Origin: Terana coerulea
Taxonomy: Eukaryota; Basidiomycota; Agaricomycetes; Polyporales; Phanerochaetaceae
Assembly: GCA_024811115.1 (NCBI GenBank)
Contig: JAKOGH010000930.1
Coordinates: forward strand, 1-45,171
Direction of reading: 5' to 3'
Length of the DNA stretch: 45,171 nt
The position numbers and the translations under genes were made by a program. This document shows positions 20,082 through 32,382 of the stretch, piece after piece (the stretch's first letter is position 1; each line of letters begins with the position of its first letter). The notes beneath the pieces are model-generated. The model saw only the letters and a list, made by a program, of their open reading frames with translations, was not told the origin of the DNA and did no database searches.

Positions 20082-21093
20082 GATGTGTGAAAATGCAGCG
20101 GTGGTGGTCGAGGTGAATGGGAAGGGAAGAAGTGGAGGAGGAGGGTGTGAGGATGCTACTCTTTGAGGAGCGATTGGCGGGTTCCTTAGTCAACGGTCAC
20201 GGCAGACCAAATATGCTCTGCCGTCGACTTGTACCTGTTCCATGCGAGCACTAAGCAGTATATAGAACATATTTCAGTCGACGACCGGGATGAACGAGAG
20301 ACCCGCAACGGCAGATTATTCCATCGACTCCGGCTGAATGGTTCAGGAGCGCGGAGATAGCCCGAAATGTGGGCTGCCTTGGTTCTCATCGCCCCTTTCG
20401 GCTTTGCAGGAAGTTTGTGTAACGTTCGTCGAAGTATGAATCGCTACAGGAAGAGGGAGATGGTGGCAGAAGACAAACACTACGGTTGCCGTTCACGGAG
20501 AGGAAAAGTGATGCGTTGGTATAGCCGGTCAATTCAACGAATTCGAACCAGACGCTGTCACACCCATTTCGCCGGATAGCTCTGCTTCTTCCCCCACTCT
20601 CTGGAGCTGTGTTTCTACCCTTCTTCGTAGTTTCTAGTACGGGTTGCCGGTACCATGGTATCCTAGCTAAACAGCCATATTGCTCGGTCTTACCAGGGCA
20701 AAATATCTATTCGAGGGTGGAGCGCTCGCCCTTGAAGCGGGCGGCCCGAGGCCCTGTGAGTTACATGCTACATACACTATCACTGCATATATACTTACTA
20801 GCTGATGATGTCAAGTCAACTCTATCAGTTTCGAACTATGCTACCACTAGCATGCATCTTCAGAAGGCGGACAATCCACTGCAATTTGCGATGGATGCGA
20901 GCGGTCCGATGACCCTGTTACCGAGCTGAAGGTGCGATCTACATGTCTTGGTCCATTCTCACAGTCGTGATAACTACCAGCAGAGACGTCATAGTCAGTC
21001 ATCTGCCCGACGGTGTGAAGGCGAGAGAGAGCGACATATGAATATAAATGAGGTTGATCACGAAAACTCCTTCTCCCATTTACCCTCGCAGAT
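20082..21093. other. Divergent intergenic region, no gene recognised
   Basis: About 1 kb shared upstream region of the quinone reductase (-) and the SDR (+). TATA-like sequences are present near each end (20259-20264 for the minus gene, 21042-21048 for the plus gene). No coding similarity. Confidence 0.5.
21042..21048 (+). promoter_or_regulatory. TATA box of the SDR gene
   Basis: ATATAAA about 50 bases before the ATG at 21094. The spacing is short but plausible for a fungal gene with a brief leader. Confidence 0.4.
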
Positions 21094-22139
21094 ATGGCTC
21101 CGGGACCTGACTTCACATCGAAGCTGAAGGGACACAAGGCAATTGTCATCGGAGGTAGCAGAGGGTGAGCACGATGTATTATCATAAAGCACCGCTACCG
21201 AAGGCTGATTCGATTGTGATACAAGCATAGGACTGGGAGTAGCAGAAGCCTTTCTGTCCTTCGGTGCCTCAGTCCACATCATAGGCTTTACGAACGCAAA
21301 CGTTGACAAGGCCGTTGCGCTTCTGAAGGACGAGTACCCGGACCCTTCGCTCTCCATCACTGGCTCTGCGTCCGATGTGCTCGACGAGGCTGCTATCACT
21401 GCGGCCCTGCAGAGCGTAGGCCCAGTCGATCATATTGTCTACACTGCCGTCGATTCGCGCATCCGCGGTCCTATCGGTGGCGTGAACATCGCGGATGCGA
21501 AGGAGCTGTTTGGCGTGAAGTTCTGGGGACAAGTCGCAGTTGCTAAAGGTGGGTATTCCGTGTGCCAGTTCGGAGCAGAGCTGACGGGCCAGCGTAGCTA
21601 TCGCCAACCATGATATCATCAAGCGGGGCGGTTCGTACACTATAACATCGGGGACGCTAAGCCTGCGTCCTCTAGCCAATACAGCGGTAAGTTTCAACTA
21701 GAGTTTCATACACCAGCTCATAAGCGCATCGATTCCAGGTCGGCAGCGCAGTTAACGGAGCTGTGAACAGTCTCACGCAGGGGCTAGCAGTCGACCTTGC
21801 ACCCAAAGGGGTGCGAGTGAATGCTGTCATACCAGGCACGTTGTCCCGTGCTCATGAGCCCTCCTTCGAATTAATGACTTATCTCGTAGGATTCGTCACT
21901 GCGACCCATGAGCCCCAGTCCGCTGAAGTGCAAGCTGCCCTGGAGAAACGCGCAAAGCGCCTGCTCACTGACTTCGTGGGTACCACAGAAGACATCGCGG
22001 AGGCTTACCTGTACTTTGCTCGCGCAAAGTACACCACGGGAACGCGTGAGTGTCTGTTTAGTTGTCGTTCGGATGATGGCGCTGACGTGAACGCTATGCA
22101 GTATCCGTCGTCGACGGTGGACTTCTGCTTGGGTCGTGA
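21094..22139 (+). CDS. Short-chain dehydrogenase/reductase-like protein lacking the catalytic Tyr-Lys
   Basis: Classical SDR layout in about 273 residues from five exons: 21094-21164, 21231-21548, 21598-21686, 21739-22045, 22102-22139. The dinucleotide loop is GGSRGLG near residue 20-26, the NADP-binding strand is ASVHIIGF, and the Ser position lies in ITSGTLSLRP. The C-terminus carries VRVNAVIPGTLS and VSVDGGLLL, where SDRs form the substrate lid and last strand. The usual YxxxK, expected shortly after the Ser, reads as NTAVGSAVNGAVNSL, without Tyr or Lys. Either it is a divergent reductase with another proton donor or a non-catalytic binder. One extra G in GGG at 21163-21165, at the exon 1 end, must be discounted to reach GGSRGLG. 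The substrate cannot be predicted. Confidence 0.85.
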
Positions 22140-22734
22140 CCGTCCAAAGGCTCTTTTGCTGTGGGCTAATGGCTTCAATGGGGGAGATATCCTACACGTA
22201 CTCTGATCTTTCTCTCGATGTTCCATGCAGCCTTCTGGCAGCATGATCATACTTGTAGATCAATCTCAGATCGCAATAGAACGAAGATGCCACAAGACAT
22301 TGATTATACTATGTTCAAGGGAATTCGAAGGATACAACAGGTATTTACAGACGACTGCATGTCAACCCGGCTAAGTGACACGGGATGAGAGCTGTCGAAA
22401 CCTAGCCAGCTTCGACATCCGTGTCATAAGTCGACATGGATGCTCGCCTACAGGCGACTGACCTCCACAGCAGGGTAGAGATGTACATTAATTAGAGAGC
22501 AATAGTGAACTTGAATGCGTGTGTGTTTCATAGTCCGAAAGATTGCCACATGGGAGCAGCGGCGTGAAAGTAGTACTACAGCAGAACTAAGTGACAATAT
22601 GCAAGCGGCAAGGCAGCGCGCGCAGAGTGTCAAGTCTATGGGTATGTCGGTGACCCTATAACGGCGGGGTAAAGACAGGGGAGTGGGGTGCGAAGGAGCG
22701 TGTGTTTTTAAAGAGAGCGGGCCGTTCGATGAGT
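22140..22734. other. Convergent intergenic region, no gene recognised
   Basis: Space between the stops of the SDR (+) and the mucin-like gene (-). It must hold both terminators; no coding similarity seen. Confidence 0.55.
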
Positions 22735-25700
22735 TCATGAGAGGTGTGGTGAGGGGAAGGGGGAAGGGTAATGCGATCCGTCCGATTCGCGCGAGTTCCG
22801 GCGTGTGAGCGTTTCAGCTGTCGCAGCGGTGTGAGTAGTAGGTATACTAGACGAGCTCCACATCCTGTTGTAGACAAGCTAAACAGACGGGGGTAAGTAT
22901 GTTATTACGATGATGATGTACGGCGACCACTTACGCCTCCAATCGGTCTAGAGTAATCCATGTCATCACGCAAACTTATCGCTGCTGTACTCTGCATGCC
23001 GATATCGCCCAACTGCGTCCGGAGAGTGGGGTCCAGAAGGCCCTCGGGAGCGAGATGGCTTGAATGTTCAGTCAATGCCGGCGATGGCTGGTCGGGATTC
23101 GCTAGGGCGCCAAGTCCCGGCCACACGGGTACGTTCCTCGGGAAGGAATTTTCGGGTATCGTTCCGTACGGAGAGAACGTCGCGGGCGGGAGGTAGCCCA
23201 GCGTCGGTGGTGACTGCGACCTGAACATTGTTGAGATGCTCGCGGAACTCTGCCCTTGTCTGCCAATCGACACAGGTGGCGTCGGTGGTTGGAACATCAT
23301 CTGCGGCGAGCCAATCTGCTGCGCGATGCTTGGGTTGGCCGAAGCCATCGGAGAAGTCGTTGGTGAGGCCGACGCAGCGGAAGAGGAGCTGTCCTGGCGC
23401 TGACCCTTCACCCATCTGAGCGGTCTGCCGAGGATACTGCGCCTGCGCCGCGTAGTCTTGCTTTCACCTTCCTCGTCGCTGACGCCGCGATATGCCGTTG
23501 GCGGTGCTTGCTGGGTCGGAAGCAGGCTTGACGGGCCAGGCCCGACAGACATCCGGTGGCCGCCACTGGACGACGACGCGCCATGGCCGACAGACGAAGA
23601 ACCGTGCCCATGGCCGCTGGACGAGCCGTGGCCATGAGCCGATCCGCCAGAATGTCCGTGAGCGGAGCTCGAGTGCCCATGAGCTGACGAATCAGGGCCG
23701 GAGCTGGAACTGTGGCCCATAGCACCTGCGACTGACAAGCGACTGTCGCTGGGGCTGTCGGTAATATATGGCGTCCTGTAAGGAACTGTATGCGCATATG
23801 CTCCGGCAAGCATCAGGTGCTGCATGTCAGAGCCACTCGAGTCAGCGAATGGATCGCTGCTGCCGTGGCCTTCTGAAGACGACACGCCAGCGACTGGGGA
23901 CGATAAAGGCGAAGGCGCAAGTGCGTCGCGAGACTCCGCCGCTAGGCCAGCGACGTCGACCGGGTACACGTCCTTGCCACCAAACCATGCCGCGGGTTCT
24001 AAGCCAGAACTCGTGCGGTCGCGCGTAGTGGAGAGCGAAGGTCGCGAAGGCGGGAGGCCATGATAGTCTGACGCAGGCGGGGAGCGGGAGATCTCTGTCA
24101 TGGAGCGGAAGGGCATCAGGGCGTCACCCTCATCACTTCCCGCTCTCCATGCGCCGGTCATAGGGTCGTACGCTCCTGCACTTGCACCATCTCCTCCGCA
24201 GACTCTGTCCGGGTTTTCGTCGTCGGGGTGGTCGAAGGGATTCGGCGAGACAGGGTTGTACTGTGACATAGAGGCCATGCTAGTGACAGTCGCTCCAGGG
24301 AAGCGTTGCCTCGTAGGGCTGGGAGCGAAGTCTTCACGGTCTTCGTCATCAAGCACCGCGGTCCTGGTCCGAACACTGTTGGTGCGACCATACATTTGCC
24401 CGGGAGCCGGACCCGCAAGAGCCGCCGCCTCCGCTTCCCGCAAACGCTTGTTATGCCGGCGTCTGGCCAGAACAATCCAGACGGTAAGCAAGACAGTGAA
24501 TGCAACAAGTCCGACAGTTAAGCCAGCTATTCCACCTGGATTGTGCGCAAGCCTGTTGGCAAATAAAATAGGTTAGTGGGTGCAAGTGATACAAGACAAA
24601 ATTCACTCACGCGTTCCGACTCACGCCTGCGTTAGGAATGAGCGTCCCTGTCGCAAACGTCGTGGTATACGTCGTTGTCTCTGCCACACCGCCGCTTGTG
24701 AGCACAGTGGTTACAACCTTCGTCGTGATGTATGTGGACGTGTGCGAGCCATCTGGTGGAGCCGAAGTTGGAACAGGCGATGTCGGCACCGCAATTACAC
24801 TCGGGGGAGTCGTGCTCGCAACGCTGTCACTAGTGACCGGGAAGAACGGCCGTGAAGTAAGGGTGACGGTGGTAAAGAAGCGCGTGGATGTATGCGAAAA
24901 GGGCCGGGGGGATGGGTCGTGCGAGGATGTCCCGGGATGATTGTCGGTCATGTCAGACGAATGTGATTGCGCAGGCGTGAATCCAGAAGTGAAAGTAGCG
25001 CCAGGTAGGGACATAGACGAGGATTCCGATACCGTGGTGGTCACAGATTGGGAAGGCGGCAGCGAGGAGTCCATGGTAGACGTGACCACCGAAGTAAAAA
25101 GGGATGTCGATGTCGATGATGCCGATAAGGACATTGCGGACGTCGATGATGATATTGAGACAGACGTTGGCAGTGGAATCGGCAAAGAGTCGGAGGTTGG
25201 AGAGATGGAAGACAACGACGACAGCGTCGATGAAGTCGGCAGTGACGACATTGATAGTGATGAAAACGTCGTAGGTACCGACGAAGTCGAGGGAGGAGGT
25301 GCAGAGATACCAATGGAGATGGATATTGAGATTATTGGTGTAGATAGGATAGACGTGAATGGCGTCGAAGACGTTGAAGGTGCCGAGGATCCGATGGCGT
25401 TTGTGAAGTCGAGGGTATTGCAGATGTTGGGAGTGGTTGCAGCGATGATAGCGATAGCGGAAGGGAGATGGGAAGAGATGCGGAGGGAAGAGAGATACTC
25501 GTCAGTGATGCTGAGGAACTGGGAAACACAACAGGATTAGACGAAGATGACGAGAACGAGGGACTAGGAAGTGAAGCAGACGAAATGAGTGAAGGTAGAA
25601 TGAACAAAGAGGAGAGAGAGAGACTGAGCCGACATGGACGGTACAACAGGCATGAAGGGCAGTGGTGATACAAGGAGCGGAAGGGACGTGGGCGGCAAGG

Positions 25701-27822
25701 GTGTGGGTGTCTGTGTGACTGTGTGCAGAGATCGGAATCTCAATTTGGGTGATGGCGAAGCAGACAACACAGCAACCGACGAGGTCAACCCAGTCGGTCA
25801 AAGTGCCGGCAAAGGAGTGTCGGGGAAGTGAAGGTTTGGGATGAAGATGGGTAAAGAGAAGGAGGGAAGGGCCGCGTGTCCGAGGAAGGCAACGGCGTAA
25901 TTTACGGAAAGTTGGGTTGACGACAGGCCTTAGGCGCCCTGGATCAAGTGGAGACTCTGACAGTTGTGGAGCGAGGTTTGAAACGGGGGTAGTGCGGATG
26001 CAGAACGGCACATAAGAATTAAAATATAGAATCGTGGCCGTACGGGCACCAGAGGAAAAAAGGAGGATCAAATATAAAAAGGAGATGGAAAACTCACGAG
26101 AACACAGTCCTGGATGTCGGCGCATGACTGACCGAGAATTGACTCGAGTGTGTGCTTGAGATGGCTGTAGAGGAACCTTCGGGCATGGAGAACGGCACAG
26201 AGAGCGAAGCAGAGACGGACAAACTTCCTGAAGAGCGAGGCGTAGATCCAGATAACGGTTGCGTGGACGAAAGCGACAGGGGAGGCGACGTAGGAGGAAT
26301 CGTGACAGACATGGGCGGTCGTGAAGAGGACAAAGCACTGGAGGAAGGTGGAACGGAAAACACAGAAGATGATAGCTGTGAAATCCCAGAGGATAACGAC
26401 ACTGACGAGGTAGATATTGGTAGCGACGATATCGAGGACGGGAGCCCTGAACCCGATGCCTGCGATGAGGCAGAAGACGGGAGCCCTGAACTCGAGCCTT
26501 GTGATGACGCAGACGACAGAGGCACTGAACTCGAAGCCTGAGATGATGAAGACGACGGAGCCTGGGAGGGCATACTCGTTGAAGGCGCCTGCGATGAGGG
26601 CTGGGAACTCGGCGAAACTGACGAAGAGTCCATGCTTGACGACAAAGCCGTAGGCGGGCCGGGCTCATGGTGCGAAGTCGTAGTACTCTGCACCTCGGAC
26701 GTCGGCGAACTGGATGCCTGCGAGCTCACCTGCGATGTCTGGCTGCTCACTTGGGAGGTTCCCGAACTTGCCTGCGACGTCACAGAGGCCACCGAAGACG
26801 ACCCATCGTCAGGGATAGATGTCGGCGGACCAGGCTCATGATGAGATGTCGTCACGCTCGTCTGCGATGCCTGTGAAGTGGACTGTACCTCAGACGTCTG
26901 GGACTCGGACTGGGACGTCGACGATGACACGTCGGAAGGTTGTGATGTCGGCACCTGTGACGTTTGCGAAGTCTGAGAAGTCGACTGATCCTGAGACGGG
27001 AACGAGGTTGGTGGAGCAGGATCATTCCGCGTTGTATGCGACGTCGGCGGGGGCTGAGAAGACTCTGATGTCGGCGCCTGCGACGACAGGCTCGTTGGAG
27101 GTGCTTGTGAGGACTCACTCGTAGGAGGAGTGGGCGCATTTGGAACTCTCGTCGGCGAACCTTGCGATGGCTGTGAGGTAGGCGGGGCCTGCGAAGATTG
27201 TGTCGACGGCGACTGCGGAGCCGGTGACGACTGGGACGAGGACTGCGAAGTAGGATCCGAGGGAGGAGCTGGGTTCCTTGTCGGCGAGCCCGAGGATGGC
27301 TGGGATGTTGGCTGAGCCTGCGATGATTCTGTCGTTGGTGCTGAAACGGACGTCGGCGTGTCACTCTGGCTGATACTTGGAGAAGGTTGCGACGGCTCCG
27401 ATGTTGGCGCAGAACTAGGTGAAGTCTCGGGGCTCGCAGAAGTGGGTGCGACAGACTAAAACAAACGCATATAGTCTCAGTGAAATTCAGCGCGCATTTG
27501 AAAAAGTCTACTCACTGCGTTCCCAGAAGAATCAGACACAGCACTCCCAATCGGATCAGCCACCTGTCGCATTTCAAGAGACCCAACGTAGGACGGAGTT
27601 GGGAGCGAAAGCATGGGCGCGCCTGTCAGGAGAGGTCTCGACGGCGCCATGTTTTGCGTAGGCATACCGGCCACCACAAGGGGCGAAAGGGTCAACGACA
27701 AAACCACAGCAATCACCGACAACTGACTGCGCAACCTGATATTGGAGGGACAAGCACAAGGCAATCAGCGTAAGTTTCTGGATAAAATGGTAAATGACAA
27801 AGTATTATTACCTGGAGAACAT
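22735..27822 (-). CDS. Large mucin-like single-pass membrane protein with long cytosolic tail
   Basis: Six exons, 27812-27822, 27516-27735, 26098-27455, 24611-25510, 22935-24552 and 22735-22878, sum to 4251 bases and read in one frame to 1416 residues. That consistent phase supports one gene rather than two. The ATG at 27820-27822 gives a clear signal peptide (MFSRLRSQLSVIAVVLSLTL), split by intron 1. Residues about 30-830 are extremely Ser/Thr/Pro/Gln-rich, surely O-glycosylated, with degenerate repeats such as TSHHEPGPPT. A membrane helix (about 835-858, IAGLTVGLVAFTVLLTVWIV) is followed by ARRRHNKRLRE. The 557-residue tail is Ser/Pro-rich, with a His-Gly-Ser tract (about 1107-1161) and a basic patch RRRRSILGRP. 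The architecture resembles cell-wall stress or osmosensors (Msb2, Wsc, Mid2 types) but I see no diagnostic domain. The 587-base intron 3 is unusually long and pyrimidine-rich. Confidence 0.75.
25511..26097 (-). other. Long pyrimidine-rich intron 3 of the mucin-like gene
   Basis: Donor GTGAGT (26092-26097) and acceptor TTCCTCAG (ending 25511) define a 587-base intron about ten times the usual size here. It is C/T-rich throughout on the coding strand. The competing acceptor TTTCCCAG eight bases earlier would shift the frame. An alternative reading is two genes, with the first ending at the TGA of 26094-26096. Confidence 0.5.
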
Positions 27823-30800
27823 GGTTGACGGTTTCTGTCGAGTCCTGGTCGTCCGTACGGGATCGCTGGGAGCCGCCACCGCCGCGCGTTGACCACGGCT
27901 CCAGCGCGTGTGACAATTCGGTTCCTGGCATGGAGGGCAAGGACGTCCCTGACTCGCTTCGACAAGCATGCCCACAGGAGGAAATGGGTTCACCGTCTCC
28001 GGACGCGGGCCATGTCGTGTCGAGGATGGGCAAACACCGAAATCCTGCGTAAAACGGCCAGGGGGTATAGGTTCTTGTCCGTGAGACTCGTAAAGACAGG
28101 AAGAAAATAGCGGAAAATCAGGAAGCTCGGTAGCAAAAGAGCCAAATTGTACGGTAGAGTAGAAGGGCGGAGGAGTCATAGGGGTATTGTTCGTCAAACA
28201 GAGGGAACCAGGAGACGAGGGTTGGCGGCAACGCGTGTTAATGAGCTGAGAGCACTCGCTGTGCTCTGAATGTCAGGTCACAGTGCGAGTCGCCTAGGTA
28301 GATCTTGAGCATAGGTCGTTGGGGTGACCTAACGGAACTGGCTGATGCAAGACTCCAAGCGGCAGGCCAGGGGTCATTCCACAAGCTTTGGTCGACAAAT
28401 CCCGCCCGGGGACAACGAAGAGGGCTTGCGGCGACGTCGTCGAGGGTGGTGGTGGTGAGGTCGAGGGCGGGGAGGGTGGTAGACGGACGCAAGACGGACG
28501 ACAAGCGAGCGTCGGCAACGGCGCAGATATTCAAAAAGGAGTGGAACCTCCTGTAGCTGGCAGGAGAATCGAGATGGGAGACGGTCAAGCAGCAGCCACA
28601 AGCGCTTTGCTACCGACGGAATCTTAGGGTTATGGCCTTACCTAATCAGTCTCAGCCAATCGGAGAGCCGCTGGATCTGCCGCTATACCCTATTTGGTAC
28701 ATATCTCGCTGATTCTTAGTCGCGTCCAGGCTCCGAAACCTCTGCTTCGTTTGCGATCGTTCGTGCCTGCTCCAGTGCTCTTGCCTTCCGCCATTCCAAC
28801 AACGGTTTTCGGCCATTTTTCTGGCATAAAGGAGGGTGTGTTCACGACAACAAGCGCAGTGCTCGCCGTTCGGGATGTCAATCTCTTTCGGCCGCAACCT
28901 TCCCTGTCGCGGGATGACAGGCCACGCTTACCGCCACCGTGTTGGAGCGTCTGACATCAGTTCCTGGTTACTCGGCGTCTCCCTATCCGGTAGGCTACAG
29001 TGAGGACTTTGTCCACGCGCATTCAGCCCGCATCAGCATTCTTGCAACTGGTGCTGTGAAAAGGTGCTCTGCACAGGTCACAACCGACGTCATACGTTAC
29101 GGCTGCGGGGCACGGTCTCCTCAGAAGTATGTTGCGGAATGTGGGTGTACAGTTCTCCAACAACCTCGTGTTGCGCTGTACAGTTTGATAAACTCACGCC
29201 TCTGGGTCCTCGGACACTAGATAATGACATTATGATAAGCATTAATCAGTACCACGAACACGCGTTACACCGCCTAGTATGCAGCCCTTATTGGCCTTGG
29301 CCAAGACGTTCTAACGTATGCGCGCGGAGTGCCGATATGCGCTTTATCATGTACGTTCGTGTCCAGAACGACCTCAAGAATTTCATCGACGTATATCGGC
29401 CCATCGACGTACGACATGAGCGCATACACACCTATACGCACATGTGCTGATGCTCCGGCAGCACCTTCTCTTACTGCAACTCACCTTCTGATACCTCGCC
29501 ACCGTTGCCGAAAATTCGCACCCCACTATCGGTACCGCGCAGCGATCACAACAATATCCTGTGATTCCGGAGCTTTTGCGACCTCAGGCTGCATGTTCTC
29601 CGTGTCATGCCGATAGGTTACGCCAGGATCTGGAGTACCGACGCCACATCCCATAGTGAGTGAGTTCCTCCCACTGTTTACAGTTCGAAACAACCCTCCT
29701 GAATCTTTGGTGCGAATGTCTGGACGCATGCGCAGCGGATAGGGATCAGTCGGCCATCTCGGGCGCACAGTCTGTGTGACCCGGGCTCTCGTTCTGCTCC
29801 TCCGAAGCCCTTCAGGCTTCCGCTGAACCCTCCGCCCCGCACTCGGGAACCATCGCCATTCGGCAGACGGCTGCCGCCTCGGACACACGAGGGTACATCC
29901 CGAGCTCTCGGTACCAGTCGAACCATCGCGAGCGGGCGTCGGTCCTTGTCATAGCGCCCCGACACTCTGCGCATGTTCGGCTGTGCGTGGAGCAGCGCAA
30001 CGTGCCCAACTAGCGGCTGGATCCTGTTTTGCGACTTGTAAAGCGCAGCGTACCAGGCCGCCGTTGATAACAGGCATTGCTTAGCAATAGTCACAACCAA
30101 GTGTAAGCGCCATCACTTGGGCCCGTACTTTGAGTTATTCTTGATTTATTCTTCTCAGCCGTATCTAGGGCGGGAGATTATGTTCACCTCGTTGCTAGCG
30201 AAGAATGCATCCAGAGCGTCCAGCCCATTCAACTGGGTCTGACCGGCGAACCCCATTCAATGCACTGCAAACTGCACACAACGTCCGCCCCGATAAACAT
30301 TTGAGCGTGCATCTGGACCATCCAGCCTGGGTGACTGGTACTCATGGTTCACTGTTAGCGAAACGTACGAGCCGTTGTTCGCTAGTGTTCGCTGAGTTAC
30401 ACGAACTCTTGTGTGCACTTGTACACGAGACAGGGAAGCAGCGCCTCTCAGGGTCCAGGGTCAGCTTTCATCCACATACCATATTCGGTCTTTGTTCTTA
30501 CCGACCTTGAATTCAGGCTGTTGTGCACGCAGGCGGTGTGCTGCTCACGCACAGTCGTACGATTTCCTGTTTATTGAGGGAGCGAGTGCGCCGTTTCAGC
30601 GTGAGTACGACGGCCGAGCCGCTTTGTGCGCGGCGCCCGAACGCAGCCGAGGCTACGTGGTAGGGTAGGGACGTCTTCTGGCCATGCTGGGACGGGTCGA
30701 CTTTCGCCCTAGCCTGTACGCGGCCAGGTCGTTGGGGTCGGTGTAGGCACCCACCGACGGTGCTGCTTTTTGTTCAGGAATAATGCAGGAATGTCGTGAG

Positions 30801-32382
30801 ACATGTACTTTGCTGAGCGTGTCCATACTAGTGAGGCACGAAGTGCCGTTCTGGGGCAATCCCAACACCCCCTGCACCCTCTAAATCTCTGCCGCACACT
30901 TACTGTTCACTTTGTCTTTGCTACCACCGTGCTGCGGTGCTGATTGCTGCCCTTGTAACGTCTCTGCACTGTCCTCGATTTCCTGGTCGGCGTTCAACTT
31001 GGCCAACCCTCTCACCACCGTTCATTTCCCATCCACACATTCCACTCAGTTGTCGCTACATACATTGTGTCCATGACATACACGACACGCTCTGTCGACT
31101 ATTCGTATCCTCTCGACACCCTCTCACTCGCAGCAACAGCTCCCGTGAGCGCATGATCAACTTGGATGCAAGCCACGCCCCTGTTCGGTCCATATTCTCT
31201 CCCAACATCGACTGATCTGGGTGTTCACTCCTGCTCTGCTTGGCTTGCTTGATGTGAGCCCAATAGCACTTCATCTATACTAAACACTTAAGTAGTGTCC
31301 CAGAGTCGCCGCCGCTATGTATGATATCCATAGCGTCAAGAATCTCGCTGCACCTCTCAGAAACACAGGTCCGGTAAAGGCAGTAGGGGGCGTAGAGCAA
31401 TTTGTACAAGGCCTGGCATAAGGTACGCCGTTACATTACTGTGTGCGTGATGTAGCGGTGCGCCGCGCTACCATCGGGGCCAACAGGTGGCATGGCGTTC
31501 ATAGATGATTGGTGCGTGTCAACAGCCAGCAGCGTGTAGGAAGTTAACTCTACTACAGACGACGCGATAGACTAATTGGGCCCATGTGGCTACTATGTAT
31601 CCACCGTCAAGACGTTATGGTCACCAACCCCTAAGTCCCACATCCCCCACCCTACCACTGCCAGTTCGTCTGTATGCGCAGCGGACATGTCTTATTTTTC
31701 TAGTACGCATAGAATTACACTAGGGCATCTTGCACCGCCGAATTCAACAAGATAGCGCACCGCTGTTACAACTCGGATGGGTTGGTATACTTATAGGTTT
31801 CAGCCTACAGAAAGGCTGGAAGAACCGACGGAGACACACTCGGTGTAGTATGACGAATCAATGATAATTTAGCTCTCCCAGCATCTTCAATCATGATATG
31901 TAGAAAATGAGTCAAACGGCCGACGACTGACATACTTCAGTTCATCCACGTCTGTACCAACATGATGGGCCCGCCCGTTGACACTAGTTGTTCAGTAGAT
32001 AAGTAAGTAATGTTCTGGCCACTTGAGGAACATCGTCTCAGACAAACACGATGTCATTTATTCTCCTTGCACATTCGCTGCTAAGTTAAAGCCTTACAAC
32101 TGATCACTTACCTTCCCTAGAGTGCTGTTGAGACCGTGGGAATTCCGACGTGTTGATAAACTTGACTCACTTGCGGTAATTGTTATGGCCTATTTGGCTC
32201 CGGAGATTGCCGGGCATTGTCGTTGGTTGATGTGTCGGTGGCCGCGACGTTGTTCCCCGCCCACGAAACAGTTTGGGGCCAATTCTCGTTCACCTTTTCC
32301 TGCTTCCTCCCTCACCGCACACAATCTCCCCTGACTCTCTCCGCGTTACCTACCTCAGCTTGTGAGCAGAGGCTTAACAAAC
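27823..32382. other. Gene-poor stretch of about 4.5 kb
   Basis: The left end (27823 to about 28650) is the upstream region of the mucin-like gene; a 116-codon minus-strand frame at 28238-28588 has no recognisable similarity. From about 28700 to 32300 neither strand shows a convincing gene, tRNA, LTR or transposase. Open frames are short and overlap on both strands. It may hold decayed repeats or an RNA gene that cannot be recognised by eye. Confidence 0.55.

Noticed and set aside
15618..22139. A secondary-metabolite cluster
   Set aside because: There is no backbone enzyme (polyketide synthase, peptide synthetase or terpene synthase), no P450 and no dedicated regulator; the neighbours are housekeeping or detoxification genes.
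24941..25540. 199-codon plus-strand frame as a real acidic protein
   Set aside because: It is the antisense of a Ser/Thr-rich exon whose own frame, signal peptide, membrane helix and splice phases are consistent; the composition is a by-product.
25564..25788. Separate gene start inside the long intron of the mucin-like gene
   Set aside because: No signal peptide or splice junction leads in frame into the following exon, whereas the long intron joins both sides in frame with an exact total length.
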